Shown here: positions 53,357 through 61,998 of the stretch, one piece after another
Layout: every line of letters begins with the position of its first letter
How positions within the stretch are numbered: position 1 is the first letter of the stretch
Assembly: GCA_944325105.1 (NCBI GenBank)
Contig: CALUYW010000014.1
Span: forward strand, 1 to 64,000
Length of the DNA: 64,000 nucleotides
Direction: 5' to 3'
From: Candidatus Gastranaerophilales bacterium
GTDB lineage: Bacteria; Cyanobacteriota; Vampirovibrionia; Gastranaerophilales; Gastranaerophilaceae
The notes under the pieces: model-generated
What the model was told of the DNA's origin: nothing
Databases searched by the model: none
Seen by the model: the letters and a program-made list of their open reading frames with translations, nothing else
Position numbers and translations under genes: made by a program

Positions 53357-55694
53357 ATTCCCCTGAATCCTCAATTTGATAATACACATTTAATTTATCA
53401 TGTACCCATAATGATTCTGAAAGTTTTTTATTCGTTTCAATTTTAGCTTTAAATGTAAAATTAGGATCAACATAATATGATAATGTTATTTTTTCATCAT
53501 CAAAGGCTCTTACAGGTACTGTTTTATATTCGTTAAAGGTCCTATCCGCTTCATATTCGGCATCGGCAAAAACAAATTTTGCATTTTTATCTTCATTGGG
53601 ATTGCCCTCAGTAAGTGCCAATGTTATCGGAGGAGAACCTTTACATGGAATTGGTTGTCCTTCTTCAAGTAAGGGTAAAAAAGAACCGTCGCTCAATACA
53701 AGACCTATTGGTCTGCTCAATGCAAATTTACCCGGTTTTGTTGCAATGACTGCAGCACCTTTTGCAATATTCCACCCTGTTGATTCCGGAATAAGAAGTT
53801 TACTTCCATATTTTGTCAATAATTTGTCTTTTAATGGTCTTAAATTACTTGAACCACCTACGCAAAGGACACAATCCAAAGTTTCTGTATTCAAATTTGC
53901 TTTTGTTATGGTCTTTTCAAGACATTCAATAGCCTTATCTATTTCATTATCAATAAGATTTTTAAATTGATCATACGAAATATCATATCTTAATTGAGAA
54001 CCTAAATAATTATTCAATTTTATACTAACTTCATTCTGATCACTAAAATTGCATTTTGCTCGTTCGCTTCTTGCTAACAATAAAAATTTCATTTCATCGG
54101 GAACTTCATCAAATAACGTATTTAAATTATTCTTTTCACAAAAAGATTTATGTGCTTGTTCGGCTAGCTTTTTATCAATATCATCTCCTGCAAGCTTTAT
54201 TCCTCCTGTTGCAATCTCGCTTACACGACCGTTTCTCACATTTAAAACTGATATATCTAAAGTCCCACCGCCCCAATCAAATACTGCAATATTGTTCTTT
54301 GCTCTTAAATTGTTATAGTTGCAACAAAAGGCAGCAGTAGGTTCACTAACAAACATTGTTATTTCAAAGCCTGCATTTTGAGCTGCTTGACGTAAGCATT
54401 CTTTTTCTTTTGATGTAAAACCTACAGGAATGGCAACAACTGCTTTATTCATTTGATCGCCGCGTTCTACTACTTTATCACACAATGCTTTAAATAGCAC
54501 AGCCGCAATATCTATGGGTGTATAAAGTTTATCGGCTATCTTCCATTCTTTATTACTGTTAATTATTGATTTTATGGATTCAAAATAATAATAATCATCC
54601 GAAAGGTATTCAGTCAGATTATCTTTAATGTCACTCCCTGTAATAATTTCTGTACCGTCTTTTTTTATTGCAACAAGTGAGGGCATAGGATAACCTGTTT
54701 CATCTCCGTACATTAAAGTTTTAATATGAGAACCCGTTCCCGTAACAGAAGCTAATGCACTATTTGTAGTTCCAAAATCTATACCAAACCAACTATATTC
54801 ATTCCCCTTAAGGTTGTTATCAGTATTCTGATTTTCATTGTATAAATCATTATCTTCGGTCGATTCATCTTGAGAATCTTCGTAAGGTTCTTCGTTATCA
54901 GTTATTTCGTAGTTTTCCTCAATATTGTCTAAATCTGAGATTTTATTGTTAATCAAACTTTTCTGATCATCATTTTCTGCATTTTCAAGAGCCAATTCAT
55001 AATATTCACGTGCAGAATCATAATCATTTGTTTTTATTTTTAAATCGGCTATTGCTTTATAATAATAGTAAACGTCATCAGGATTTAAATCTATACCTGA
55101 AAGAAAATTATCCTCTGCATCAGTATATTGTTCCGATAAATAGTATGACATTCCGCACCAATAGAAATAGTCGGGATTTGTATCATCAAATTCTAATGTT
55201 TTTTCAAACATTTCTATGGCTTTATCATAATTGTCGTTATGATAATATGCCAATCCGCACCAATAAAAATATTTTTCATCATTAGAATTTATCTTTATGG
55301 ATTTTTCAAATTTTTCTACAGCATCTTCATATTCTTCTTTATTATAGTATGCTTTGCCACACCAATAAAAACATTCGTCATCGTTATCATATATTTCTAT
55401 TGATTGTTCAAAATTCTCAATAGCATTGTCATAGTCTTCATTTTTATAATATGCTAACCCGCATTGATAATAAAAATCTTCATTTGTGTCATCTATTTCT
55501 ATAGTTTTTTTAAATTTTTCTATTGCTTCTTCATAATCTTCATTTTCATAATATGCCAAACCACACCAATAGAAATAATCTTCATTTTGACGATCTAACC
55601 GTATAGCATGTTCAAATTCTATTGCCGCATCTTCAAATTCATTATTATAGTAATAATCTTTTCCTTGTTTAAAATGTTCTCCAGCAGTATCCAT
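53349..55694 (-). CDS. TPR-Hsp70 fusion protein
   Basis: A 781-residue protein. Residues 4-241 are seven tandem 34-residue TPR units, each like EDYFYWCGLAYYENEDYEEA. An acidic linker (242-300) leads to a complete Hsp70-type nucleotide-binding domain: phosphate-1 WFGIDFGTTNSALA (304-312), SEPTAAF (450-456), phosphate-2 VFDWGGGTLDISVL (472-482), and the adenosine motif CVGGSSNLRPLKDKL. The last 120 residues form a short beta-rich region, like a reduced substrate-binding domain, without the helical lid. It probably couples ATP-driven conformational change to protein-protein contacts made by the TPRs. Housekeeping DnaK is unlikely given the fusion and the defence neighbours. Confidence 0.88.
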   Translation of the reverse strand: MDTAGEHFKQGKDYYYNNEFEDAAIEFEHAIRLDRQNEDYFYWCGLAYYENEDYEEAIEKFKKTIEIDDTNEDFYYQCGLAYYKNEDYDNAIENFEQSIEIYDNDDECFYWCGKAYYNKEEYEDAVEKFEKSIKINSNDEKYFYWCGLAYYHNDNYDKAIEMFEKTLEFDDTNPDYFYWCGMSYYLSEQYTDAEDNFLSGIDLNPDDVYYYYKAIADLKIKTNDYDSAREYYELALENAENDDQKSLINNKISDLDNIEENYEITDNEEPYEDSQDESTEDNDLYNENQNTDNNLKGNEYSWFGIDFGTTNSALASVTGTGSHIKTLMYGDETGYPMPSLVAIKKDGTEIITGSDIKDNLTEYLSDDYYYFESIKSIINSNKEWKIADKLYTPIDIAAVLFKALCDKVVERGDQMNKAVVAIPVGFTSKEKECLRQAAQNAGFEITMFVSEPTAAFCCNYNNLRAKNNIAVFDWGGGTLDISVLNVRNGRVSEIATGGIKLAGDDIDKKLAEQAHKSFCEKNNLNTLFDEVPDEMKFLLLARSERAKCNFSDQNEVSIKLNNYLGSQLRYDISYDQFKNLIDNEIDKAIECLEKTITKANLNTETLDCVLCVGGSSNLRPLKDKLLTKYGSKLLIPESTGWNIAKGAAVIATKPGKFALSRPIGLVLSDGSFLPLLEEGQPIPCKGSPPITLALTEGNPNEDKNAKFVFADAEYEADRTFNEYKTVPVRAFDDEKITLSYYVDPNFTFKAKIETNKKLSESLWVHDKLNVYYQIEDSGEYA

Positions 55695-55707
55695 TTAATT
55701 CCCTTAA

Positions 55708-56874
55708 TTATTTTTTTACTATTTCTTTTTCTTTTGATCCTTCCTTTTCTTTCACGCTAATACCGTTTTTTTCAAGTAGTTGAAAAATTGTATTTATTTG
55801 ATCCCTTAAATTTTCGCCTAAATCAACGGTCATTGGCATATTTTTTGCGCTCTTAAAATCTATATATTCGCATTTTAACTTTGAAGCTATTGAATTTAAC
55901 AACTCTTTTTGTGAATTCTGTGCATTTTTTTCAAATATGTTGAGGATATCCATATGCTTTTTTAAATCATTTTGCAAAGTATTGCATCTATGCATAAGTT
56001 CTTCATTGTATTTTTTAGATTCTTCCAACTCCTTAGACATACTATGCAGTTTGTCACTTATAATTTTATTTTCATCCTTACTCATTTCTATTATTGATTG
56101 GAGCTCTTTTACCTTATTTTCTAATTCAGTTATTTTATGATTGTCAACTTCATCTTTTTTTATTGTTTGATTTTCATTTTTCTTGTGCAAAACAGTTTTT
56201 TTATTTTTCTTTTTATTATTTGTTTCCGGTTGTTTTTTCTTTTCAGTTATCTTGGTATCCGGTTCTGCCTTTGCATTTAAACTTTTTAGAACATTCTCTA
56301 TAACTTGTTTTTCACTTTTTGTAGGATTTTTTATTTCACTTACAGCTTTTGTAAATATTTTTTCAAATTGGAAAATTACCTCATAATCAATATCTAATTG
56401 TTTAAATTTCGGGATTTTAGCTTTAGGATTAAGTATTTGAATAAAGTATTTCTTTATTGTAATATTTATATCCCCAAATTCTTTACCCTCTTTATTTTTG
56501 ATATTCTTTGGTATTACCACAATGATTGTTCTTATTATTTCTTTATTATCCGAATCAAATGCAGACATTAATTCAGCAAGTATTGATATTAAAAATTTAA
56601 AGGCTATACCCTTATTATTATTTTTAAAAGTTTTCGTTTTGAATAAAGCATTGATTGCATTCACTTTTTCTCTATTTTGTAGAGTGTTGATGTGTAGTAC
56701 AATCGCTTTAGCTCCTTCAAATGAAAAACCTTTATCTAGCATGGTTACAGTATTTTCATTTATTCCTTGTTTTGAAAACTCTTTGGAGAGTAATTCCGTA
56801 AAGTTTTTCTTTTTTTCAATTGAAGCTTCGCCTTTTTTCTTTATATTCAAAAGTTCGTCTAATTTTTTATCCAT
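55708..56874 (-). CDS. Coiled-coil protein, possible partner of the TPR-Hsp70 protein
   Basis: A 388-residue protein of unknown family. Residues 1-200 are a mixed alpha-helical domain; a Lys-rich linker lies at about 205-245; a long coiled coil (ITELENKVKELQSIIEMS and later heptads) covers about 248-320. The conserved-looking C-terminus has the segments EYIDFKSAKNMPMTVDLGEN and LRDQINTIFQLLEKNGI. Coiled coil plus compact tail, 13 bases upstream of an Hsp70 gene, recalls GrpE-like exchange factors, but I see no clear GrpE signature. The partner idea is inference. Confidence 0.6.
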   Translation of the reverse strand: MDKKLDELLNIKKKGEASIEKKKNFTELLSKEFSKQGINENTVTMLDKGFSFEGAKAIVLHINTLQNREKVNAINALFKTKTFKNNNKGIAFKFLISILAELMSAFDSDNKEIIRTIIVVIPKNIKNKEGKEFGDINITIKKYFIQILNPKAKIPKFKQLDIDYEVIFQFEKIFTKAVSEIKNPTKSEKQVIENVLKSLNAKAEPDTKITEKKKQPETNNKKKNKKTVLHKKNENQTIKKDEVDNHKITELENKVKELQSIIEMSKDENKIISDKLHSMSKELEESKKYNEELMHRCNTLQNDLKKHMDILNIFEKNAQNSQKELLNSIASKLKCEYIDFKSAKNMPMTVDLGENLRDQINTIFQLLEKNGISVKEKEGSKEKEIVKK

Positions 56875-56948
56875 GGAACACCTACAATTCTTATCTTATG
56901 ATTATAATAGCATAAACAATTTAATAATTATTTTGTATAGCAGATTAG

Positions 56949-57191
56949 TTAATCCTTAATACATTGACAATCAATTTTCAGCTTCTTTTTCGTTATCGAT
57001 AAGAATGCATTCAAGACATCCGCATCATTTCGCAACTGTTTAACAACTGGTGCAAGATTGTAGCATTCTTCAATCTCCGGCTGATTTGCGACAAAATAAT
57101 CTATAACAACAGCAGTGTTATAAATATTTTCCGACCACTTGCTTAGCTGCTTGAACTCTTTTGGAGTGATATTCAACCCGACTTTTTCCAT
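56949..57191 (-). CDS. Small helical hypothetical protein
   Basis: An 80-residue protein (MEKVGLNITPKEFKQLSKWS and onward), rich in helices, with a final IDCQC pair of cysteines. The ATG at 57191 is preferred over one three codons earlier because AAAGGA is properly spaced only for the second. Unknown function. It lies between the vsr/methyltransferase pair and the coiled-coil gene and reads in the direction of the large minus-strand operon, so it may be its first gene or a small regulator. Confidence 0.55.
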   Translation of the reverse strand: MEKVGLNITPKEFKQLSKWSENIYNTAVVIDYFVANQPEIEECYNLAPVVKQLRNDADVLNAFLSITKKKLKIDCQCIKD

Positions 57192-57270
57192 ATTTAACAT
57201 CCTTTAACGTGTCGTAATTAATCACTCTAAGACACAAGAAAATCAAGTTATTTTGTATTAAAATCTTCTT

Positions 57271-57687
57271 ATGGACAGACATACTAAAGAACAACGGCAT
57301 AAAAATATGCAAGCGGTAAAAGGCAAAAATACCAAACTTGAAAACAAGGTTATGACTTATTTATGGCAGCAAGGTTATAGATTCAGGAAAAATGTAAAAG
57401 ATCTTGAGGGAAAGCCCGATGTGGCAATTAAGAAATACAAGTTGGTAATTTTTATTGATTCATGTTTTTGGCACAAATGTCCAATTCATTATAAATCACC
57501 TTCTACAAATTTTGAATTTTGGGAAAATAAAATATCAGGGAACCAAAAAAGAGATATTCAGGTAACAGAATATTACAAATCAAATAATTGGAACATCCTC
57601 AGAATTTGGGAACACGAATTAAAAAATGATTTTGAAAAGACAATGCATAAAGTCATAAATTTTATTGAAATGTCAAAAGGCACTTAG
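57271..57687 (+). CDS. vsr: Very short patch repair endonuclease (Vsr)
   Basis: A 138-residue Vsr nuclease. Family features: TKEQRHKNMQAVKGKNTKLE at the N-terminus, the catalytic Asp50 in EGKPDVAI, VIFIDSCFWHKCPIH with His68 and zinc ligands, and NNWNILRIWEHEL at the end. Vsr nicks next to T:G mismatches that arise when 5-methylcytosine deaminates, so it protects methylated sites from mutation. It converges on, and overlaps by four bases, a C5-cytosine methyltransferase, which is its expected partner. No strong ribosome-binding site is visible. Confidence 0.93.
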   Translation: MDRHTKEQRHKNMQAVKGKNTKLENKVMTYLWQQGYRFRKNVKDLEGKPDVAIKKYKLVIFIDSCFWHKCPIHYKSPSTNFEFWENKISGNQKRDIQVTEYYKSNNWNILRIWEHELKNDFEKTMHKVINFIEMSKGT

Positions 57688-58772
57688 CTATACTTTTTAT
57701 TATGTTCTATAAACATTTTTCCAAAAGTTTTGGCAAGTAATACCGGAACCGCATTACCGACTTGTCTTGCTAAAGCTCCAAGACTATTGCCTTCAAATAC
57801 AAAATTATCAGGGAAAGTTTGCAGTTTAGCTGCTTCTCTTACACTTAAAGCTCTGTCTTGTTCAGGATGACCATATCTGCCGTTAGAAATATTTGTACAC
57901 TTAGTGGTAAGGGTTACGGAAGGTTTGTCCCATTCAAGTCTGCCATATACATCTGAATGTCCCTTATGCTTCTTATGACATTCAAGCATTAATTCTTCAG
58001 GCCAATCTTTTCTTCCCTGCCCTTCTTTAATACATTTTATTCTTTCTAAATTTAATTCGGATAGGGCGGCAGCTCTGTGATTAGGGAAATTTGTATTTTT
58101 GCATTCTTCACCATGTTTTAATACTGGGTATTGCCCGTTTCCGATAGCATCTCTAACGGTTTTAAACGGTAGCAATCCCGGATTTGTACCGTATTTTTTC
58201 TCAGGATAAGTTAATTCACCGAGTTGGCTTGCAATTAATACCAATCTTTTTCTTCTTTGTGGTACACCATAATCTTCGGCGTGTACTACCTGAGGAACGG
58301 GAACATGATAGCCCATGCTTTCAAGTTTATTGATAAAGTTTGGTAAAGGACCGTCTTTATCAATTTTTTGCAATCCCGGTACATTTTCGCATAATATAAA
58401 ATCCGGTTGACAGTCTTCTACAAACCTTAAAAACTCACTTAAAAGATTTATGCGTTCATCTTTTGAATCAAATCGTTTTTTATTCTGTGTTGAAAACGGC
58501 TGACATGGTGCACATCCACAAAATAAAATACGATTTCCGCTATTTCTGTATTTATCTACTATATTTTTAATTCTGGTTGTTTCTACAAATGTTATATCAT
58601 CAGGTATTGTACCACATTCCGGTTTAATATTTCTTTCAAAGGTTTTTAATGCTTCTTTATTATTATCCAGACCCAAAACTATATCCATACCTGCTTCTCG
58701 AAGGCCTTCGCTTGTCCCTCCACAGCCCGAGAAGAAATCAAATACTTTAATTTTGCTCTTTTCTTTATGCAT
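57684..58772 (-). CDS. DNA (cytosine-5)-methyltransferase
   Basis: A 362-residue C5 methyltransferase. Motif I FDFFSGCGGTSEGL binds AdoMet; motif IV GCAPCQPFS holds catalytic Cys90; motif VI CENVPGL has Glu129; motif VIII is QRRKRLVLIAS, and motif X VGNAVPVLLAKTFG closes the domain. It is comparable to DrmMII of class 2 DISARM and to methyltransferases of other restriction-like systems, and would mark host DNA as self. The recognition sequence cannot be read from the protein. An AGGAAGG site precedes the ATG. Confidence 0.94.
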   Translation of the reverse strand: MHKEKSKIKVFDFFSGCGGTSEGLREAGMDIVLGLDNNKEALKTFERNIKPECGTIPDDITFVETTRIKNIVDKYRNSGNRILFCGCAPCQPFSTQNKKRFDSKDERINLLSEFLRFVEDCQPDFILCENVPGLQKIDKDGPLPNFINKLESMGYHVPVPQVVHAEDYGVPQRRKRLVLIASQLGELTYPEKKYGTNPGLLPFKTVRDAIGNGQYPVLKHGEECKNTNFPNHRAAALSELNLERIKCIKEGQGRKDWPEELMLECHKKHKGHSDVYGRLEWDKPSVTLTTKCTNISNGRYGHPEQDRALSVREAAKLQTFPDNFVFEGNSLGALARQVGNAVPVLLAKTFGKMFIEHNKKYS

Positions 58773-58894
58773 AGCTATACCTTCCTAAATCTACTTTATA
58801 TCAAAAATGGCGAAATAGCCAGCCTCTTTATAATTTCCTATATTTGAAAAATATAGGCTTTATATATATAAACTTAATGTATATTTACAAAATA

Positions 58895-58923
58895 TTGACA
58901 AAATGTTTTAAATATAAAATAAT
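58895..58923 (+). promoter_or_regulatory. Predicted promoter for the GHKL-ATPase operon
   Basis: TTGACA (58895-58900), 17 bases, AATAAT (58918-58923), then AAAAGGGG and the ATG at 58949. It lies in the 176-base divergent gap between the methyltransferase and the small first gene. Confidence 0.6.
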
Positions 58924-58948
58924 TAATATGAAATAAAAGGGGTATTGC

Positions 58949-59167
58949 ATGGAAGAAACCAGACGACAACGCTTTAAAAGAATTGCAGGTGCAAGAACAA
59001 ATAAAATTTTAGATATGTTAAAATTGCTGGGCAATTGCTCTAATACAGGAAATTATGAATATTCAGAAAATGATGTTAAAAAAATTTTTAATGCAATCGA
59101 AGCAGAAGTAAAAGCATCAAAGGCTAAATTTATAAAAAGCACAAAAAAGAATAAGTTTGAACTGTAA
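58949..59167 (+). CDS. Small basic hypothetical protein, first gene of GHKL operon
   Basis: A 72-residue helical protein starting MEETRRQRFKRIAGARTNKI, with an IFNAIEAEVKASKAKF helix. The Arg-rich start could bind nucleic acid, but no known fold is recognised. A good AAAAGGGG ribosome site and the nine-base gap to the GHKL gene support a real, co-transcribed gene. Its regular presence ahead of such ATPases would be worth testing. Confidence 0.65.
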   Translation: MEETRRQRFKRIAGARTNKILDMLKLLGNCSNTGNYEYSENDVKKIFNAIEAEVKASKAKFIKSTKKNKFEL

Positions 59168-59176
59168 GGAGAATAT

Positions 59177-61102
59177 ATGGCGAATGCAAGATGGGATTTT
59201 CCCAAATTAGGCGGCGGGCAAAAGCAAGGTTATACAAACAGCGGTATAGAAACATTTAAAGGGACTGAATTACTTGATAATTTAGCAAGAGAAATATGTC
59301 AAAATTCATTAGATGCAAAAGATTCTGATTCCTGTGAACCCGTAACTGTTGAATTTAAATTAACCACGATCCAAAAAGAAGATCATCCGTTTTTACGTGA
59401 ATATTCCGAATATTTAAAAGGCGGTAAACGTTTTTGGCAAGATAAAAATGATAAAAGGGTAATGCAATTTCTGGATAGGGCAGAAAAAGTAATTGCGGAA
59501 AATCAAATAAAGGTGCTATCTGCAAGTGATTATAACACTACGGGATTAATTGGCTCTGATTGTGGGATGATGGAATCATCTATATGGAGTGCTCTTGTAA
59601 ATTCTGATGGTATATCGGATAAATCTGACGGTTCAGGCGGATCATACGGTATAGGTAAAAATGCACCCTTTGCTTGTTCGGATCTTAGTCTGGTTTTTTA
59701 TAATACTTATGCAAAGGATGGGAAAAAAGCTCTTGAGGGAGTTGCAAGAGCAGCAACTTTAATGGATGATAATGACGAGCTTACTCAAGCTATCGGGCAT
59801 TATCGTTCTGATATAGGCTATAAACCTATAACAGAAGATATTGCTTGTCCTATACGTGATAAATTTGCAAGAGACAGGTATGGTACAGACATAATTATTG
59901 TCGGGTGCAATTCTTTCATTGAAAAAAATCGTGATTGGCAAGATAAACTGGTTCAAGCGGTATTACATCATTTTCTTTTGGCAATAAAGGAAAAGAAGCT
60001 GATTGTAAAAGTAGAAACTGACGTTATTAACAATGAAACTCTCCCTGTACTGATTGAAAAGTATAAAAATGTCAATACAAATTCTTTTTTAACATCTAAT
60101 TTTTATGAAACACTAACTTCTCCTGAAGGTGGGGTTATTTATAAAACAATTATTGATGAAAACGATTTGGAAATTTATCTTAAATCTAAGCCTGATTATA
60201 AAAGAAAAATAGCAAAATTTAGATCTTCGGGGATGCTTGTTTGGGAGCATGGGAAACGCACATATCAAAATTTTACGGCTGTCGTAATTGTTAGGGGTAA
60301 AAATTTAAATGAAATATTAAGAAAAACAGAACCTCCAAAGCACAATATATGGGACGCAAAAAGAATAGAAGATAAAGAAGAAGCAAGGCAAGCACAAAAG
60401 TACATTGAACAAATCGATAATGAAATTTTATCTTCAATATCGAATATATACAGCGAAGAAATTTCTGACAGTGTTGATTCAGGAGTGGGTGAATTTTTAC
60501 CTGATGATTTGAGCAACTTATCGGAAAAGAAACCGGGAACTGATAAATTAAAACCAGTTATAAAAATCGTAGAAAAACCCAAATTACAAAAAATATTTAT
60601 GAATGAAAACATAGACGTAGCAGGAACTGATGAAGGCAAAGAGATCCATGACGAAAGTTTAATAAATAATTCTTCAGATTCAGCTTATAGATTCCCGGAA
60701 TATAAACCCAAAAATAAAGTAGAGAGATATAACGATCCAGATGAAAATAAAAGTGAAGGTATTTCCCCGCAAGAAGGTACTAAAAAACTGACCACCTATC
60801 CAAACATAAAATACCAACGTATAACTGCAGTAAGTCAAAATGCAGGTCTATATAAGATAATTTTATGTCCGACAGAAGATTGCAACTCTCTATATATTGA
60901 ATTTTCTGCCATTGGAGAAGGTGATTCAAACGATAAGATTGTTGTTGAAAAATATACTATAGATAAGCAAACAACGCCTTGTAATAATACTAAAATCGGA
61001 CCTGTTGTAATCGAAAAAGATGAAGCTAAAGAAATATTTGTAACGTTTGAAAATAAAGAAAAAATGTTGATAAATATGAATATCACAGAGGAGGTTGAAT
61101 AA
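59177..61102 (+). CDS. GHKL-type ATPase (MORC/MutL/Hsp90-like)
   Basis: A 641-residue protein with a Bergerat-fold ATP site. The N-box is AREICQNSLDAKD (Glu39, Asn43), a G1-like SASDYNTTGL follows at about 116-124, and the glycine-rich GSGGSYGIGKNAPFA lid at 152-165. The middle has a YGTDIIIVG strand, and the last 200 residues are a separate, poorly conserved beta-rich domain. GHKL ATPases of this kind occur in predicted restriction-like systems with C5 methyltransferases and helicases (Iyer, Abhiman and Aravind, 2008, recalled from memory). ATP binding could clamp DNA. AAGGAG precedes the ATG. Confidence 0.85.
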   Translation: MANARWDFPKLGGGQKQGYTNSGIETFKGTELLDNLAREICQNSLDAKDSDSCEPVTVEFKLTTIQKEDHPFLREYSEYLKGGKRFWQDKNDKRVMQFLDRAEKVIAENQIKVLSASDYNTTGLIGSDCGMMESSIWSALVNSDGISDKSDGSGGSYGIGKNAPFACSDLSLVFYNTYAKDGKKALEGVARAATLMDDNDELTQAIGHYRSDIGYKPITEDIACPIRDKFARDRYGTDIIIVGCNSFIEKNRDWQDKLVQAVLHHFLLAIKEKKLIVKVETDVINNETLPVLIEKYKNVNTNSFLTSNFYETLTSPEGGVIYKTIIDENDLEIYLKSKPDYKRKIAKFRSSGMLVWEHGKRTYQNFTAVVIVRGKNLNEILRKTEPPKHNIWDAKRIEDKEEARQAQKYIEQIDNEILSSISNIYSEEISDSVDSGVGEFLPDDLSNLSEKKPGTDKLKPVIKIVEKPKLQKIFMNENIDVAGTDEGKEIHDESLINNSSDSAYRFPEYKPKNKVERYNDPDENKSEGISPQEGTKKLTTYPNIKYQRITAVSQNAGLYKIILCPTEDCNSLYIEFSAIGEGDSNDKIVVEKYTIDKQTTPCNNTKIGPVVIEKDEAKEIFVTFENKEKMLINMNITEEVE

Positions 61103-61998
61103 TGAAAAATTTAAATAACTTTCCAAATCCTGTGCTTATAAACAATAACATGGACTACGATAACTCGTCGTTTGATATTATATTTGAAAATTTTTCTTAT
61201 GAAAATGATTTATTAAAGTTAAATCTTAAATATGAACTTGAATGCGATAGCCTTACAGAATTTATAAAAGAAGGAAAAGCAAAAGTAATTATTAAGATTC
61301 AAAGTGTTGGTACACCTTATCGTGAAATATTTGAATTTGGCGGCAAACAAGAGATGCATATAAATATAAAGAAAAATGATTTGGCAAAAAAGATATCAAT
61401 AGAAGGGTATGTCATCGCATCAGATAATATTAAGAATTTTCACCCTTCTGAATTAAATGAGTTATTCTTTAGATCCCAAATCTTTGATATAAGAAAAGGT
61501 GATATATTAGCATTGCATCCTGGGTATTCGTTGCCATTAGACTCAAGTGAACTGGAGGGACCGGTTGCATCTATTTTTCAGATTATAAAAAATGAAGAAT
61601 TAAAAGAATCTATAGATGTAATATTGGATACTGATACAGAAAAAATAAACATACATTTAAATAAAATGGCGTATGAATCTTATATAAAAATAAGGTCACA
61701 AAAAGTCTTAGATAAATATTTGGCTGCGGCAATAGTTTTACCTGCATTAACAGAAGCTCTTTATTATATTGCATCAGATGAACAAAACCCTGATAAACCA
61801 TCAGGTTATGAAGATAAACGCTGGTACCGTCAAATTAAAAATAAAATAGAGGAAAAGAAATTATCTTTTGAAGAAAAATCAATGACATCGGTTGCAAGTT
61901 CTCTACTGGGGGAAATAGTTTCAACGGCATTAATTGATTTTGAGGAAACGCTAAGCGGTCTTGCTGACGGTTCAAATGAAATAGGGAGTGTTGATTAA
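61102..61998 (+). CDS. Hypothetical protein, GHKL operon middle gene
   Basis: A 298-residue protein that starts one base inside the GHKL stop and ends one base inside the next ATG, so it is translationally coupled on both sides. The first 130 residues look like a beta-sandwich (alternating strands such as KVIIKIQSV and FEFGGKQEMHINI); the second half is helical with a conserved-looking YLAAAIVLPALTEALYYIAS segment and RWYRQIKNKIEEKKLSF. No known family is recognised. Context suggests a structural or effector subunit of the GHKL module. Confidence 0.7.
   Translation: MKNLNNFPNPVLINNNMDYDNSSFDIIFENFSYENDLLKLNLKYELECDSLTEFIKEGKAKVIIKIQSVGTPYREIFEFGGKQEMHINIKKNDLAKKISIEGYVIASDNIKNFHPSELNELFFRSQIFDIRKGDILALHPGYSLPLDSSELEGPVASIFQIIKNEELKESIDVILDTDTEKINIHLNKMAYESYIKIRSQKVLDKYLAAAIVLPALTEALYYIASDEQNPDKPSGYEDKRWYRQIKNKIEEKKLSFEEKSMTSVASSLLGEIVSTALIDFEETLSGLADGSNEIGSVD

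Noticed and set aside
54972-55685. Tandem 102-base repeats
   Set aside because: They are in frame and encode seven 34-residue TPR units, so they are protein repeats, not a CRISPR array or satellite.
53349-55694. Housekeeping DnaK
   Set aside because: The fused TPRs, missing lid and lack of grpE/dnaJ neighbours argue for a specialised Hsp70 homologue.
45857-58772. A standard class 2 DISARM system
   Set aside because: DrmA, DrmB and a C5 methyltransferase fit, but no DrmC or DrmE candidate was found; the other genes differ from the described set.
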